A stretch of 64,000 nucleotides of DNA, from NCBI GenBank assembly GCA_030340625.1, contig JAOPHQ010002288.1:62001-126000 (forward strand), written 5' to 3'. Made by a program: the position numbers and the translations under genes. Within the stretch, counting starts at the first letter, position 1. Each line of letters starts with the position of its first letter. The DNA is from Merluccius polli. Its lineage: Eukaryota > Chordata > Actinopteri > Gadiformes > Merlucciidae. Under the pieces are notes generated by a model. The model searched no databases, was not told where the DNA came from, and saw only the letters and a program-made list of their open reading frames with translations. Positions 38,490-50,300 of this stretch are shown here, in pieces.

Positions 38490-39275
38490 CATAATAGCAA
38501 TCCGCCAAATGTGCAAGCGCACCTGGCTTTTAAAGGGGAATGGGAGATGCCACTCTGATTGGTTTATTGCATGTGACGCCCAAAACACACCCATGATGAA
38601 TGAAGAGATGAAGTACAACCCTTTTGGACCTGCGACCTAGCCTGGCAAGCCAGACCCACATCAGAAAGATGTAAGGTCTGGCTCAGCTCCATTGGCAGTG
38701 TGGGCGGGATAAACGGTTGTCTTTCAAGTTCCCTCTGCACGCAATAGGATAGCGCTACAACCAATCAGAGCAACGAAGAAGGTGACGTAGTCAGAGCGAC
38801 GGCTCTGACTACGTAATTAATCAAAACTCCGAATACATATTTCTTTTCGAGGAAAGACTTCAGTGCCGTTCTTTGTTCTTTTCTCAAATAAAATGTTAAC
38901 TTCAAGTCTTGAAGAGTCGCGGCCAAAGCCGAGTCGAAAGACAGCCGTTCACCAGCAGCAGCAGCCATTGTTTACCTCTAACACGGAACCGTCGCAACTC
39001 TGTCGTCATGGTAGCCCGGCTTTCGACTCCGCCCCTCACGCTGTGATTGGTCTGACATACTTGGTGTTTCCAGCACCAAAAAGCCGACGGAGCCGTGCTA
39101 GACCTACCTAGCTGCCAAATAAATGTGCTGCCGCTAGGGGGTGTCTAGAGTTCTAGGCTACCTGCGACCATGTTTCCGCCGTTAATCCAGCAGAAGGTCA
39201 GGTGATTGGGACACGTCTTGTATCGCCTACGCCACGTGCTTCAGACCATGCGTTTGAGATGGTTATAATGAGCCC
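38490..39275. mobile_element. Dispersed teleost repeat interrupted by element copy 1
   Basis: AAGCGCACCTGGCTTTTAAA, CTCTGATTGGTTTATTGCAT, CCCAAAACACACCCATGATG and, after the inserted element, TTTCCGCCGTTAATCCAGCA and GTGCTTCAGACCATGCG belong to the same kind of abundant fish element as 37455-37700. The two halves are contiguous once 38638-39160 and one target duplication are removed. Confidence 0.5.
38638..39160. mobile_element. TAGCCT element copy 1 (523 bp, 9-bp TSD, antisense helicase-like ORF start)
   Basis: Ends TAGCCTGG...AGGCTA are flanked by exact 9-bp duplications CCTGCGACC (38629-38637 and 39161-39169). Inside are a hairpin near the left end (AGCCAGACC...GGTCTGGCT) and a central palindrome (ACGTAGTCAGAGC / GCTCTGACTACGT). 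On the minus strand an ATG at 38968 (context AACAATGG) opens MAAAAGERLSFDSALAATLQ..., leading to LTFYLRKEQRTALKSFLEKK and then YVFGVL. That resembles RecQ helicase motif 0, with homology ending where Walker A should start. Members at 42021 and 45225 are close relatives. Confidence 0.85.
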
Positions 39276-42010
39276 TTAGTCTTCCCAGCCACCAGAGAAG
39301 AGCAGTTACCTTGACAAACCCCTTGTGATACAACTTCGTGTATGTGGATATACACACATCCGTTTTTTTCTGGCTCCAAAATGGTGACTGGCTGGCTCCT
39401 ATTTCATTTTCTCTCATCTTTCTCCATTTTTTCTCTGCGTAATCTCTGGTCTGCCTGTCATTCTTTCCAAGAGTAACATAATAGCGATCCTCTATTATTG
39501 ACTCTGAACTGTTAGTTGTAGTTTAGTGTAGGCTGTGGACTTTCCCCATCCAATCTCACCGATGTGAAAATGGGGCACACCACAACATATCTTTTTATTC
39601 ATTATCTAAGAAACTTCTTAGATAACCGTGTTGGAAAACTTTTTACTACACACTATGTTGTGTTGTTTTATGGAGAATTGAATGATGAAATAAACGGATT
39701 TTGTACATTAGTAATGAAACATAGAAACTTTTTCAGACTTTTTCACAATTTCGACTTATTCGTATACATCCAGTAAAGAGCATGTTAGAGTAAACTAAAG
39801 TACGTTTTCAAGTCTCACCTTTTAAAGACAATGCATAGTATTACATGTGTACACTAGCAGCCTAACCTGGTAAACACATGGAAGTGGGGCAGGGCCTGGG
39901 TTCAACTGCATGCAACAGACTCTGTTGTTGCTCTGGAGGACACATGTTTAATTGCTCAATCTGTCAAATGGAGAACTGACATAGAAGACAAATTAGATGA
40001 AAGGAATGTGCGCACACACACACGCACACACACACACACGTAGATCTTGAAATGTCAAGCGCATATACCTCCCACACAATCGCATGGGCCAAAGCACTTT
40101 AATGAGTGAAGAATATTGATAACAGCGGCTGATAACAGAGGCTCTCCAGGTATAATTCCTGGTGGTGGATTCATGCTCACTGTTCAACGTGTGGAGGATA
40201 TGCGCTGCTGACAGTAAGCACTTACTCCAGCAGCACACATCCCTGTTCCCTGCAAGAACAGACGGATCAATACACTACCAGCTAAATGCTGCCACTGTCC
40301 CCCTGGAAGGAGACACCATCACCACATCATGACACTCTGAACCTCTTCACAACGACTAACAAAGGAACCTGAGAATGGGTTTAAAGGGCCCGTTTGGGGC
40401 CAGCACTAAAAGGCTGATCTATAGTTTAAATCGATAGAAATGTTAAGAGGTGCATTGACTGACAGAGTGACTGTGTGAATTAACGAGTGATCAATTTTGT
40501 TTGGTGTGTTATTTTATCCTCTATCATTACACCAACTTGATGGTTTGCTTTGAGCTCACTTTGATGTAGATGAAATAAGAAATTATTTGATTACCCCCCC
40601 TCCCCCGAGACAATTTATTGCATACATTTAATTACAGTTTGGCCATTGATGCTTTGTCAATTTCTGCAGCAAAATAACTCCAGGTATATTGACGAGTAGA
40701 GTACAAAGGATGGCCCTCTGCTCTGTGCAAGGTGAATGTCTACTGAGTGAGCTTTTGCCCACGAAAATCTAAAAAAATATTCCATTATGATACACCGCTG
40801 AATGAAGGGGGATTCAGATTACATCAACGTTATATAACTGATGACTATATCAACTGACATTCCAGTGAATTGTCCCATATTACTGACCCCTGCATGGTCT
40901 TTGATGGTAATTAAGCTTTTTATATGCCTCCGGATCTGATTTTTTGAGAGAATGAAATCCTCAGATCAGATTAATTAGCAGTCGAAACACTGTTTACATT
41001 ATGTGTAATGCTGTGGATATAGCTGCCATCAGCTTCAGGGAGCACAGAATTCAACCCATGTTCTATTTGTGTATGAATCCAGTATATTGGGTGTGATAAT
41101 AAACATGTGGAGAGTGGGAGAGAGGGAGAGTGGGGGAGATCTTCTCATCGTTCAGAGCGCCCCTTTTTTTCATCTGGTGAGTCATGGAAACCCCTAAAGC
41201 TGTCTCTCTTGTGTGGGCACCTCATCCCTCACACATGGCACACATGCTTGCTAACTTCATGGCAATTGAGACATATGCATAGGCTGTACAGACGGGACCA
41301 TAGACTCCCTCTCCTCTGTCTCCCAGAGGGAAAGCAGTGAGTTTAAGCAGCAAACATTGGTCGCATTGCTGACCTGCAGCCTTGCTGAAAATATTTTCTT
41401 TATAATTGTGGATGCACGCCATATCTTCTAAAAATATATGTGCGGTATAATTTAGCTAATTTAAATAAATAACAAAACATGACATGTGTCTTCTGCTTGT
41501 GTCTTTTACTTTTAGTAGAAGCCACAATAGACAGATCTTTGACTAATTATGCTAGTATGCGCCACAGTAGAAATGTTTCTTCAGTGTTATACGGGCGTTC
41601 TGCGCCATCTGCTGGTGACGACCCCACCAGTCTGGTTCTGAAATAAAATGTTTTGACAATTTGAATTTGCCACTTATATAAGTAAATAAAAAGTCAAATA
41701 AAAACAATCAAATCATTGAGCCATTTTATTGGACTTAAATAAAACTGGTCAAAACGTAATTGAGCCATTAAATTGGAATTGAATAAATGATTGAACTTTT
41801 TTTTTTCTCAAATATGGTTATTTGGCAGCGCTTTTAGAGACGTCTTGTCGCCTAGGCTGCTTCTTGAACTTATGGGACTAAAACAGCCTAAACGTCACTA
41901 CGTTACCTTTCTTACTTCCGAAAGTACAGACCCTTTTCACAGTAGGAAAACACAGACTGTGTAGCTCATAACATTAATGATGGGTCCGTTTGATTTAGGT
42001 GTGGCAGTGC
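39276..42010. other. Intergenic sequence with a (CA)n microsatellite
   Basis: It contains CA repeats at 40009-40039. Otherwise no gene or repeat is recognised. There are several spurious ORFs under 82 codons. Confidence 0.5.
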
Positions 42011-42020
42011 ACCAGAGTGG

Positions 42021-43025
42021 TAGCCTGGCAAGCCAGACCCACATCAGAAAGATGTAAGGTCTGGCTCAGCTCCATTGGCAGTGTGGGCGGGATAAACGGT
42101 TGTCTTTCAAGTTCCCTCTGCACGCAATAGGATAGCGCTACAACCAATCAGAGCAACGAAGAAGGTGACGTAGTCAGAGCGACGGCTCTGACTACGTAAT
42201 TAATCAAAACTCCGAATAGGCCTACATATTTCTTTTCGAGGAAAGACTTCAGTGCCGTTCTTTGTTCTTTTCTCAAATAAAATGTTAACTTCAAGTCTTG
42301 AAGAGTCGCGGCCAAAGCCGAGTGGAAAGACAGCCTTTCGCCAGCAGCAGCAGCCATTTTGTTTACCTCTAACACGGAACCGTCGCAACTCTGTCGTCAT
42401 GGTAGCCCGGCTTCCGGCTCCGCCCCTCACGCTGTGATTGGTCTGACATACTTGGTGTTTCCAGCACCAAAAAGCGGACGGAGCTGTGCTAGACATAGAC
42501 ATATATACATAGACGCCTCATAGACTGACGCTGCCCGTTAGAGCTGACGTAGCAGCGCGGCCGCCATCTTGGAAGGGGGCCCCAGTGCGCCCCCAGTGCA
42601 TTCATTTCTATGGAGGAAGGCGTATCCCCAACTACAATAATAAGCATAACTCCCCGAATTTTTACCGGATTTTCACACGGTTTGGTTTGTTACAAATGGC
42701 AGAGATTTATTTATGATACAGGACGAATTTTTATTTTTATTTTTTTAAATAATAAGAATTATTGTTCAATCTTACTTGTTAAAGGTAATCCCACACGATC
42801 TGGTGTCAATACTGCGCGTAAGCTCTACAACATACTGGCATAGCTTGCTCTCCCGTTGACTCCTATGCTAGACTAGAGTGAGGACCCCCTACCAATATGG
42901 CGGCGACGCTGGGTTACGTTCCATCACGTCATGAGGCGTCTATGTATATATGTCTATGGTGCTAGACCCTACATAGCTGCCAAATACATGTGCTGCCGCT
43001 AGGGGGTGTCTAGAGTTCTAGGCTA
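42021..43025. mobile_element. TAGCCT element copy 2, split by a nested insertion
   Basis: Ends TAGCCTGG...AGGCTA have exact 9-bp flanks CCAGAGTGG (42012-42020 and 43026-43034). Without the nested 465-bp element and its 8-bp duplication it is 532 bp. The antisense ORF is present but carries a short in-frame insertion between YV and FGVL relative to copy 1. The target was itself the end of a GAGTGGTGCAGG-type MITE, whose remainder follows at 43026-43265. Confidence 0.85.
42494..42958. mobile_element. 465-bp MITE with 28-bp perfect inverted ends, nested in TAGCCT copy 2
   Basis: The terminal inverted repeats start CATAGACATATATACATAGA and are identical for 28 bp (42494-42521 against 42931-42958). 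The 8-bp flanks GTGCTAGA (42486-42493 and 42959-42966) are a target duplication; copies 1 and 3 show the empty site. The 8-bp duplication suggests hAT-type mobilisation, though the ends are not classical hAT. It has no convincing ORF. Confidence 0.88.
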
Positions 43026-43027
43026 CC

Positions 43028-43265
43028 AGAGTGGTGCAGGAATGAGTCCTAAAACCCGGAAGTCCGTTAGCATGTTGGCACTTCCGGTTCTCACGTCCCG
43101 AAGTTAATGGGTGTTTTGAATGGGTTTTTGTTGAGATGGCTGAAATAAGGTCTGTGGTTAACACACGCTTAAGAGATTTACACGTTTTGTTGTACGACAT
43201 AACATACGTCGGTAAATACCCCACTCGTGAATTTTGAAGCATTTAAACGTCTTAAAAAACTTCCG
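43028..43265. mobile_element. Partial GAGTGGTGCAGG-type MITE
   Basis: Homologous, in reverse orientation, to 21630-21863 (shared CCTAAAACCCGGAAGTCCG, GAGATTTACACGTTTTGTT and CACTCGTGAATTTTGAAGC). The far end with its inverted repeat is not found, so the copy looks truncated. Confidence 0.75.
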
Positions 43266-43599
43266 GCGATTGCATTTACGCTGCAAAAATCAGAAGGAAG
43301 TCCAGGAAACAGACATGAATAAAACCGACCTAATGTCAAATAGACAGGAACAGGAAGTTACTTTACCCTGCTGCTGACGACCTGTGGAAACGGTCCGTTG
43401 GGTGAGTAATGTGTCCCCACAGCACATAGGCTACCCATGAAAACAATGTCATATTAATTGAAATTAGAGTTAGATATTTAAAGTTAACTATTAGTCACCA
43501 GGCTGAAACAGTTGACGATGTATGAATTGAAAAATAAAACTGACATCATGAGGTGAATTCCTACAGTGCAAAAGTATGAAAAGAAACGTGCTGGAATGG

Positions 43600-44292
43600 A
43601 ATGGTGTGGTGCGTGTATCAGTGTGTTTGCTGGTGTGTGTATCATAGTGTGTTTGCTGGTGTGTGTATCATAGTGTGTTTGTGTGGTGTGTATATCATAG
43701 TGTGTTTGTGTGGTGTGTGTATCATAGTGTGTTTGTGTGGTGTGTGTATCATAGTGTGTTTGCTGGTGTGTGTAGTGTTTGCTGGTGTGTGTATCGTAGT
43801 GTTTGTGTAGTGTGTGTATCATAGTGTGTTTGCTGGTGTGTGTATCATAGTGTCTGCGTGGTGTGTGTATCAGTGTGTCTGTGTGGTGTGTGTATCAGTG
43901 TGTTTGCTGGTGTGTGTATCATAGTGTGTTTGCTGGTGTGTGTATCATAGTGTGTTTGCTGGTGTGTGTATCATAGTGTGTTTGCTGGTGTGTGTATAAT
44001 AGTGTGTTTGCTGGTGTGTGTATCATAGTGTGTTTGCTGGTGTGTGTATAATAGTGTGTTTGCTGGTGTGTGTATAATAGTGTGTTTGCTGGTGTGTCAT
44101 AGTGTGTTTGTGTGGTGTGTGTATCATAGTGTGTTTGTGTGGTGTGTGTATCAGTGTGTTTGTGTGGTGTGTGTATCATAGTGTGTTTGTGTGGTGTGTG
44201 TATCATAGTGTGTTTGTGTGGTGTGTGTATCGTAGTGTCTGCGTGGTGTGTGTATCGTAGTGTCTGCGTGGTGTGTGTATCGTAGTGTTTGT
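43600..44292. repeat. ~26-bp minisatellite, ~27 copies, just downstream of the hnf4b stop
   Basis: Two interleaved variants of TGTGTGTATCATAGTGTGTT plus TG(C/T)(T/G)(G)G. The array begins about 73 bp beyond the hnf4b TAA (44365) in the direction of transcription, so it most likely lies in the hnf4b 3'UTR. Long minus-strand ORFs with THYDTHTTQ repeats are artefacts. Confidence 0.93.
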
Positions 44293-44364
44293 CTCTGGGT
44301 GTTTTGTCTTCAGTCGACAGTTGCCTACAGCAGCTACTTTTTTGTTGGTTGGTTAAGGGACTTT

Positions 44365-47300
44365 TTAGAGGCAGGTATGAATGGGTGCCATCTCGTGGGA
44401 AGACAGCGTGGTGATGTCTGACTCCTCGCCGTGTCTGTACACCTCGGTGCCGGTCTGTGTGGGCAGCAGAGAGGCCTCCTGGAGGTCTGTTCCAGACAGA
44501 CAAAACAGTATCACCAACAGCATTTTAGCATATGGATCAGCCTTCCCATCACCAATGCATACAATGCTGCATTTAGCAAAACCAAAAGAGAGTCTCACAT
44601 GGAGGTACAGTAGCCTGATATGTAGAATATTGTGGTGTTTGAAGATTAACTATGAACATCTATGTTAGAAAGATGAAATAAAGTGACACTGTACAAGGAC
44701 TTTAGTAAACTCCATTGCCTATGGGTGGCTATATTAGCATTAGCTCAAACATTAGCTAACTTCATTATTTAATCTTAACACTGGTACTGATATTACGGTC
44801 TAGTAGACCCCATGCAGGACGTCTTCATCCCTTTACTTTTAGGAAGACATGCAGTCATTTGCTGCTCACATGTGGGTACTGGAAGAATGACAGAGGTGAA
44901 GTGGCTGGTGGGCAAAGCGCCGTGTCCATACAACTGGTCTGTGATCACGTTGCTGTCTGAAGGCAGTGGCAAATCCCCAAGAGACCCTGGGGAAAGTCAG
45001 AGTATAACAGTCATTTTTTTTCATTGGTTTTCTCTCTTTCCTTACTTCAATTAGTCTCATCTGGAATTATTTGTTATTTGGAATCATGTATGTTTCAGTC
45101 ATGTTTAAGGCACTATAACAATCAATGCGCATTTCATGTCATTTGTAAAAAAAGGGAAAGTAGGCTACAGGTGAAGATTTATGACTATCATATCAGCTAG
45201 TTGAAGGCCCAAAGGAAGCACAGCTAGCCTGGCAAGCCAGACCCACATCAGAAAGATGTAAGGTCTGGCGCAGCTCCATTGGCAGTGTGGGCGGGATAAA
45301 CGGTTGTCTTTCAAGTTCCCTCTGCACGCAATAGGATAGCGCTACAACCAATCAGAGCAACGAAGAAGGTGACGTAGTCAGAGCGATGGCTCTGACTACG
45401 TAATTAATCAAAACTCAGAATAAATATTTATTTTCGAGGAAAGACTTCAGTGCCGTTCTTTGTTCTTTTCTCAAATAAAATGTTAACTTCAAGTCTTGAA
45501 GAGTCGCGGCCAAAGCCGAGTGGAAAGACAACCGTTCGCCAGCAGCAGCAGCCATTGTTTACCTAACACGGAACCGTCGCATTTCTGTCGTCATTAGGTA
45601 GCCCGGCTTTCGACTCCGCCACTCACGCTGTGATTGGTCAGACATACAAGACACACTTGGTGTTTCCAGCACCAAAAAGCCGACGGAGCTGTGCTAGACC
45701 TACACTAGCTGCCAAATAAATTTGCTGCCGCTAGGGGGTGTCTAGAGTTCTAGGCTAAAGCACAGCACCACTGTTCTTGAAACTTGTAAACCATGAAACG
45801 ATTCAAAACATTTTTTTGTTTCCCATTCAGGCTTATCCGGCTTTGAAGCGAGCTATAGATATGATGAGGAGTCCTGACCCATGCATGAGTCCTGCTGGGC
45901 CGCGGCTCTCTCCCCCAGCAGCATCTCCAGCAGCAGGTTGTCCACACTGGCCTCCCCCAGCAGTCTGGCCAGGTGCAGAGTCTCCACCATCTGCCAGGCT
46001 ACGCTCTGCAGCGCAGGCAGCATCAGCAGAAGTTCCCCGAAGCGCCCCCTCGTCCCACTGGTCACCTCCTCAAGTAACACGTGCGCCTGGAAACGCAGAT
46101 GGCGAACCGAATGAGGGCTCCCCAAACCCAGGCAGTCTGTCAGAAAAAAAACAAAAGGTTAGAAGAAGAAGACTTTTAGCATGCTATTGCATAGCACATG
46201 ATGGGGCTAATATACAGTGGTGGTGGGGAAATAATGTTGAATAGAAAAAAATAGGTTTAATTTGTCAAGGCTTCCAGCCAATCAAATTGATGCCTCAGGG
46301 TATCTGAGGTCTTGATGCTCAAAATTGAGATTTTCCCACACTGAAAAAAAGTATCCTTTGGATTAACTTGATTTTAATGTGTACATCGGTCCCACATGAT
46401 AAGAATGTGGATGACTGACAAAATGTCCTTCTTTTTCTCAATGAATTATTACTTGTTAAACCAAAATATTTCAATCATGTTCAGGTATTTAAAATAATCA
46501 AGTTGAGTTAACTCATTTTTTTCAAGCTACTGCAACACCAATTAATTAAGTAGCATGAAAGCAATGTTATGTTCAGGATACCTGATTTTCAAATATAACA
46601 AACTTGATTTGTTAATGCTAATATTATTTAAATGTATTATGTAAATTAAAATCAATTTTATTATTTCCTTACAACCCAGGTTTGGTCTCTAAATGTTACT
46701 TGATTTGTTAAAGCCGGCCAAATGCATTGTAGATTGTCAGTTTTTGTGTTGTGTGCAAATACAAAAATCAAAACCGATTTCATTGAAATAATGTACTGTA
46801 TTCTTCCATAAAACTTTGCAAATCACACACATACAGTGACTTTAGCGTAGAAATACAAAGCTGTAACCATTATGATACCAGTACATTCAAAATACAAACC
46901 ACAAATGACATTGCAGTACGTTCAAAGCTGTGAACAGTTAGTACTGCACAAGTGCATCCTCAACTGCAAATACAAAACAACAACAATAGTAATAAAAGTA
47001 TTTTTTACTGTAAACCAGTAAACAAAATATGCCAATATCTGAATTGGGAAAGTAAGAACTAGTGTTCATAAAAATAATTTCCGGTCATTCCTTTTGAGAG
47101 GTCTTCTTCTTGGGCTATTTTTGGTAGTGGTGGGCGGATCGATCCAAATATCGATAGTATCGATACCAAGTTGGTATCAGTATCCGATCGATACTAGCCT
47201 GTTGGGATCGATTCTTTACTTTAAGTTCCGCTCTTGTTTGCAATGCTGCGGTTTCGGCAAAGAGGAAACAGCCAGGTCACCGGACTCGCCGCTCCTGTGT

Positions 47301-50300
47301 CAGCACAGAGCAGGCACACTTTGCTCCCGCTCCCCCTCCCCCTCTTGTGTTTAGATGTTGCGCCGTCACGCGAGTCACGTGACGCAAAGCAAAACAATTG
47401 ATAATAAAGCATTTTCTATTTAATTATAAACTTTGTTCTCATTCTGTCCTAGGTTTTAACTACTTAATAATAAAAAAGGAAACATCACAAAAAACACTTA
47501 AGGTCATGAAAATTAATTGAGATTTAGCAATTCAATGACGCATCCACCTTATTTATTGAAAAGTATCGGTATCGATATCGGCGATACTGGCCCGTATTTA
47601 CTTGGTATCGGATCGATACCAAAATATGCAGTATCGCACACCACTAATTTTTGGCATCTAACTACCGGCGCGTTAGCGCCACCTTCTGTTCCGGAGGGAT
47701 AACGACACTGTGACATTCGAACGGCAGAGACTAAACTCGATTACAATGAGTTTGTTTTTTTAATTTGATTACTTTCAAACAACTTGCAAGAAACTAGTAA
47801 TTTCAACATTCTTTATAAACAACTTAAGTGTACTTGATTAAACCATGTTCACAAACAGAATATAAATTAATTGTGTTGCTTTTACTAACTTCACTTTTGT
47901 AAATTCAAAGACCCAATATTTACTTTTTTTCAGTGCACTGCAAGCTGCAAGTTTATGTTTGCGTTAATGAGCTGGACTTACCAAAACCAGCTCGCTCTGA
48001 CGACTGAACACAAAGCAAGCAGATGTGGCTGGTGTTGATGTTGGACCTTTTGAGTACAAAGACTCTTTACAAAAATGGGGTAGATGAGACCGATGTGGAA
48101 TTTAACATTTGGAATCTGGAGCAGCTTAATAAAGCGGTAGGTTGGTTGTGTGCTTATGGGCTGAATCGGTGAAAAGATGGTGGAGAAGGCAATGACCACA
48201 GAGCTAAGTACCAAAAGTTCTCCTTCTACAAGTTCTACAACATCTGCCGTAGTCTTAGACACTGAATGCTAAGTCACTGAATAGAATTAAGACTACTCTC
48301 ACTTTTCATGGTGTCTCCTACATCAGCCGTACTGGCCTTCCACCCACCCATCCTCACACTGCAAATTACACAATATATATATACACTCACCGGCCACTTT
48401 ATTAGGTACACCTTGCTAGTACCGGGTTGGACCCCCTTTTGCCTTCAGAACTGCCTTAATCCTTCGTGGCACAGATTCAACAAGGTACTGGAAACATTCC
48501 TCAGAGAGTTTGGTCCATATTGACATGATAGCATCACGCAGTTGCTGCAGATTTGTCGGCTGCACATCCATGATGCGAATCTCCCGTTCCACCACATCCC
48601 AAAGGTGCTCTATTGGATTGAGATCTGGTGACTGTGGAGGCCATTTGAGTACAGTGAACTCATTGTCATGTTCAAGAAACCAGTCTGAGATGATTCGCGC
48701 TTTATGACATGGCGCGTTATCCTGCTGGAAGTAGCCATCAGAAGATGGGTACACTGTGGTCATAAAGGGATGGACATGGTCAGCAACAATACTCAGGTAG
48801 TCTGTGGCTTTGACACGATGCTCAATTGGTACTAATAAGCCCAAAGTGTGCCAGGAAAATATCCCCCACACCATTACACCACCACCACCAGCCTGAACCG
48901 TTGATACAAGGCAGGATGGATCCATGCTTTCATGTTGTTGACGCCAAATTCTGACCCTACCATCTGAATGTCGCAGCAGAAATTGAGACTCATCAGACCA
49001 GATTCACTTCCGGCGCTGTAAGAGACGGCAGCCTTTTCCAGTCGCTCCGCAACACCGCATTGTTTATCTATTGTTTTCTTTACCTTATCTACTTTTTTTT
49101 TTTTTTTCAATGCAACCAAGAACCAGCTTTCTTGTTTATTCAAGAGAGGAGCTGCTGGCTCTGAAGACAATGGCGAAAGCTGGCGTAACGCACAGTATAC
49201 CAGCTGATCTGCGGAGGAAGCCCCGAGGGAGTAAAGCCGGCGCGAAAGTTAAATCGTGGCGAGCGGACCAGCGACGGCGTTTCAAACCATCGATCCCTTC
49301 AGTGATGATGGGAAATGTCAACGCTCTGGCAAATAAGATGGACGAGTTGTCTGCGCTCATAAATCAGCGTATTTATCGAGAGAGCAGCTTGTTTATCTTC
49401 ACGGAGACATGGCTAACCTGTACCACACCGGATGCTAACGTGGAGCTGCCGGGATTCACCTCAGTGAGAGCCGACAGAGACACTAAAGCCTGCGGGAAGA
49501 GCAAAGGTGGGGGACTCATCGTCTACGTTAACAACAGATGGTGTAACCCAGGACATGTCACTGTGAAGGTGGTCTTATGTTGCCAGGACTTGGAGCTGTT
49601 AGCCGTTAGCCTCCGGCCGTACTACCTCTCGAGGGAGTTCAGTCACGTGATCGTCATCGGTGTTTACATCCCGCCGAGAGCCGATGCAGCCGCTGCCTGT
49701 GAGAAGATACACTCAACCACAGCAAAGCTGCAGACCCAACATCCAGAGGCTTTCATCGCCATCTCAGGTGACTTCAATCACGCCACCCTGGACTCTACTC
49801 TGCCTGCTTTTCACCAGTTTGTTGACTGTCCAACTAGGAAAAACAGGACAATAGACTTACTGTATGCAAATGTGAAGGATGCATACACAGCAACCCCCCA
49901 CCCCCCGCTGGGAAAGTCTGACCATGATCTGGTCCACCTGCAGCCACAGTACACCCCCCTGGTTCAAAGACAGCCGGCCACAAGGCGCTCTCTCAGAATA
50001 TGGTCCCAGGAAGCGGAGGATGCCCTGAGAGACTGCTTTGAAACAACAGACTGGAGTGTACTGCAGAGTCCGCATGGTGAGGACATTGAGGGACTGACAC
50101 ACTGCCTGACGGACTACTTGAACTTCTGTATGGATGTGGTGGCCCCTGCTAGAACTGTGCGTTGTTTCCCCAATAATAAACCTTGGGTAACACGTGGAGT
50201 GAAAGCAGTGCTCAACAAGAAGAAGGCAGCATTCAGAAGAGGAGACAAGGAGGCCATGAAGGCAGCTCAGCGGGAGGTGAAGGTGTGCCTGAGGGATGCG

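Noticed and set aside
38765..42375. Treating the MAAAAGERLSF ORFs as host genes
   Set aside because: They occur inside three transposon copies with target duplications and stop within about 70 codons, so they are parts of a mobile element.
43484..44503. ORFs of 112 and 194 codons rich in THTTQTHYD
   Set aside because: Frame-open translation of the GT-rich minisatellite. The 5' end of the longer ORF overlaps hnf4b exon 10 in the wrong frame.
47978..48262. 94-codon minus-strand ORF in hnf4b intron 7
   Set aside because: No recognisable homology or splice context; exon 7 joins exon 8 in phase without it.
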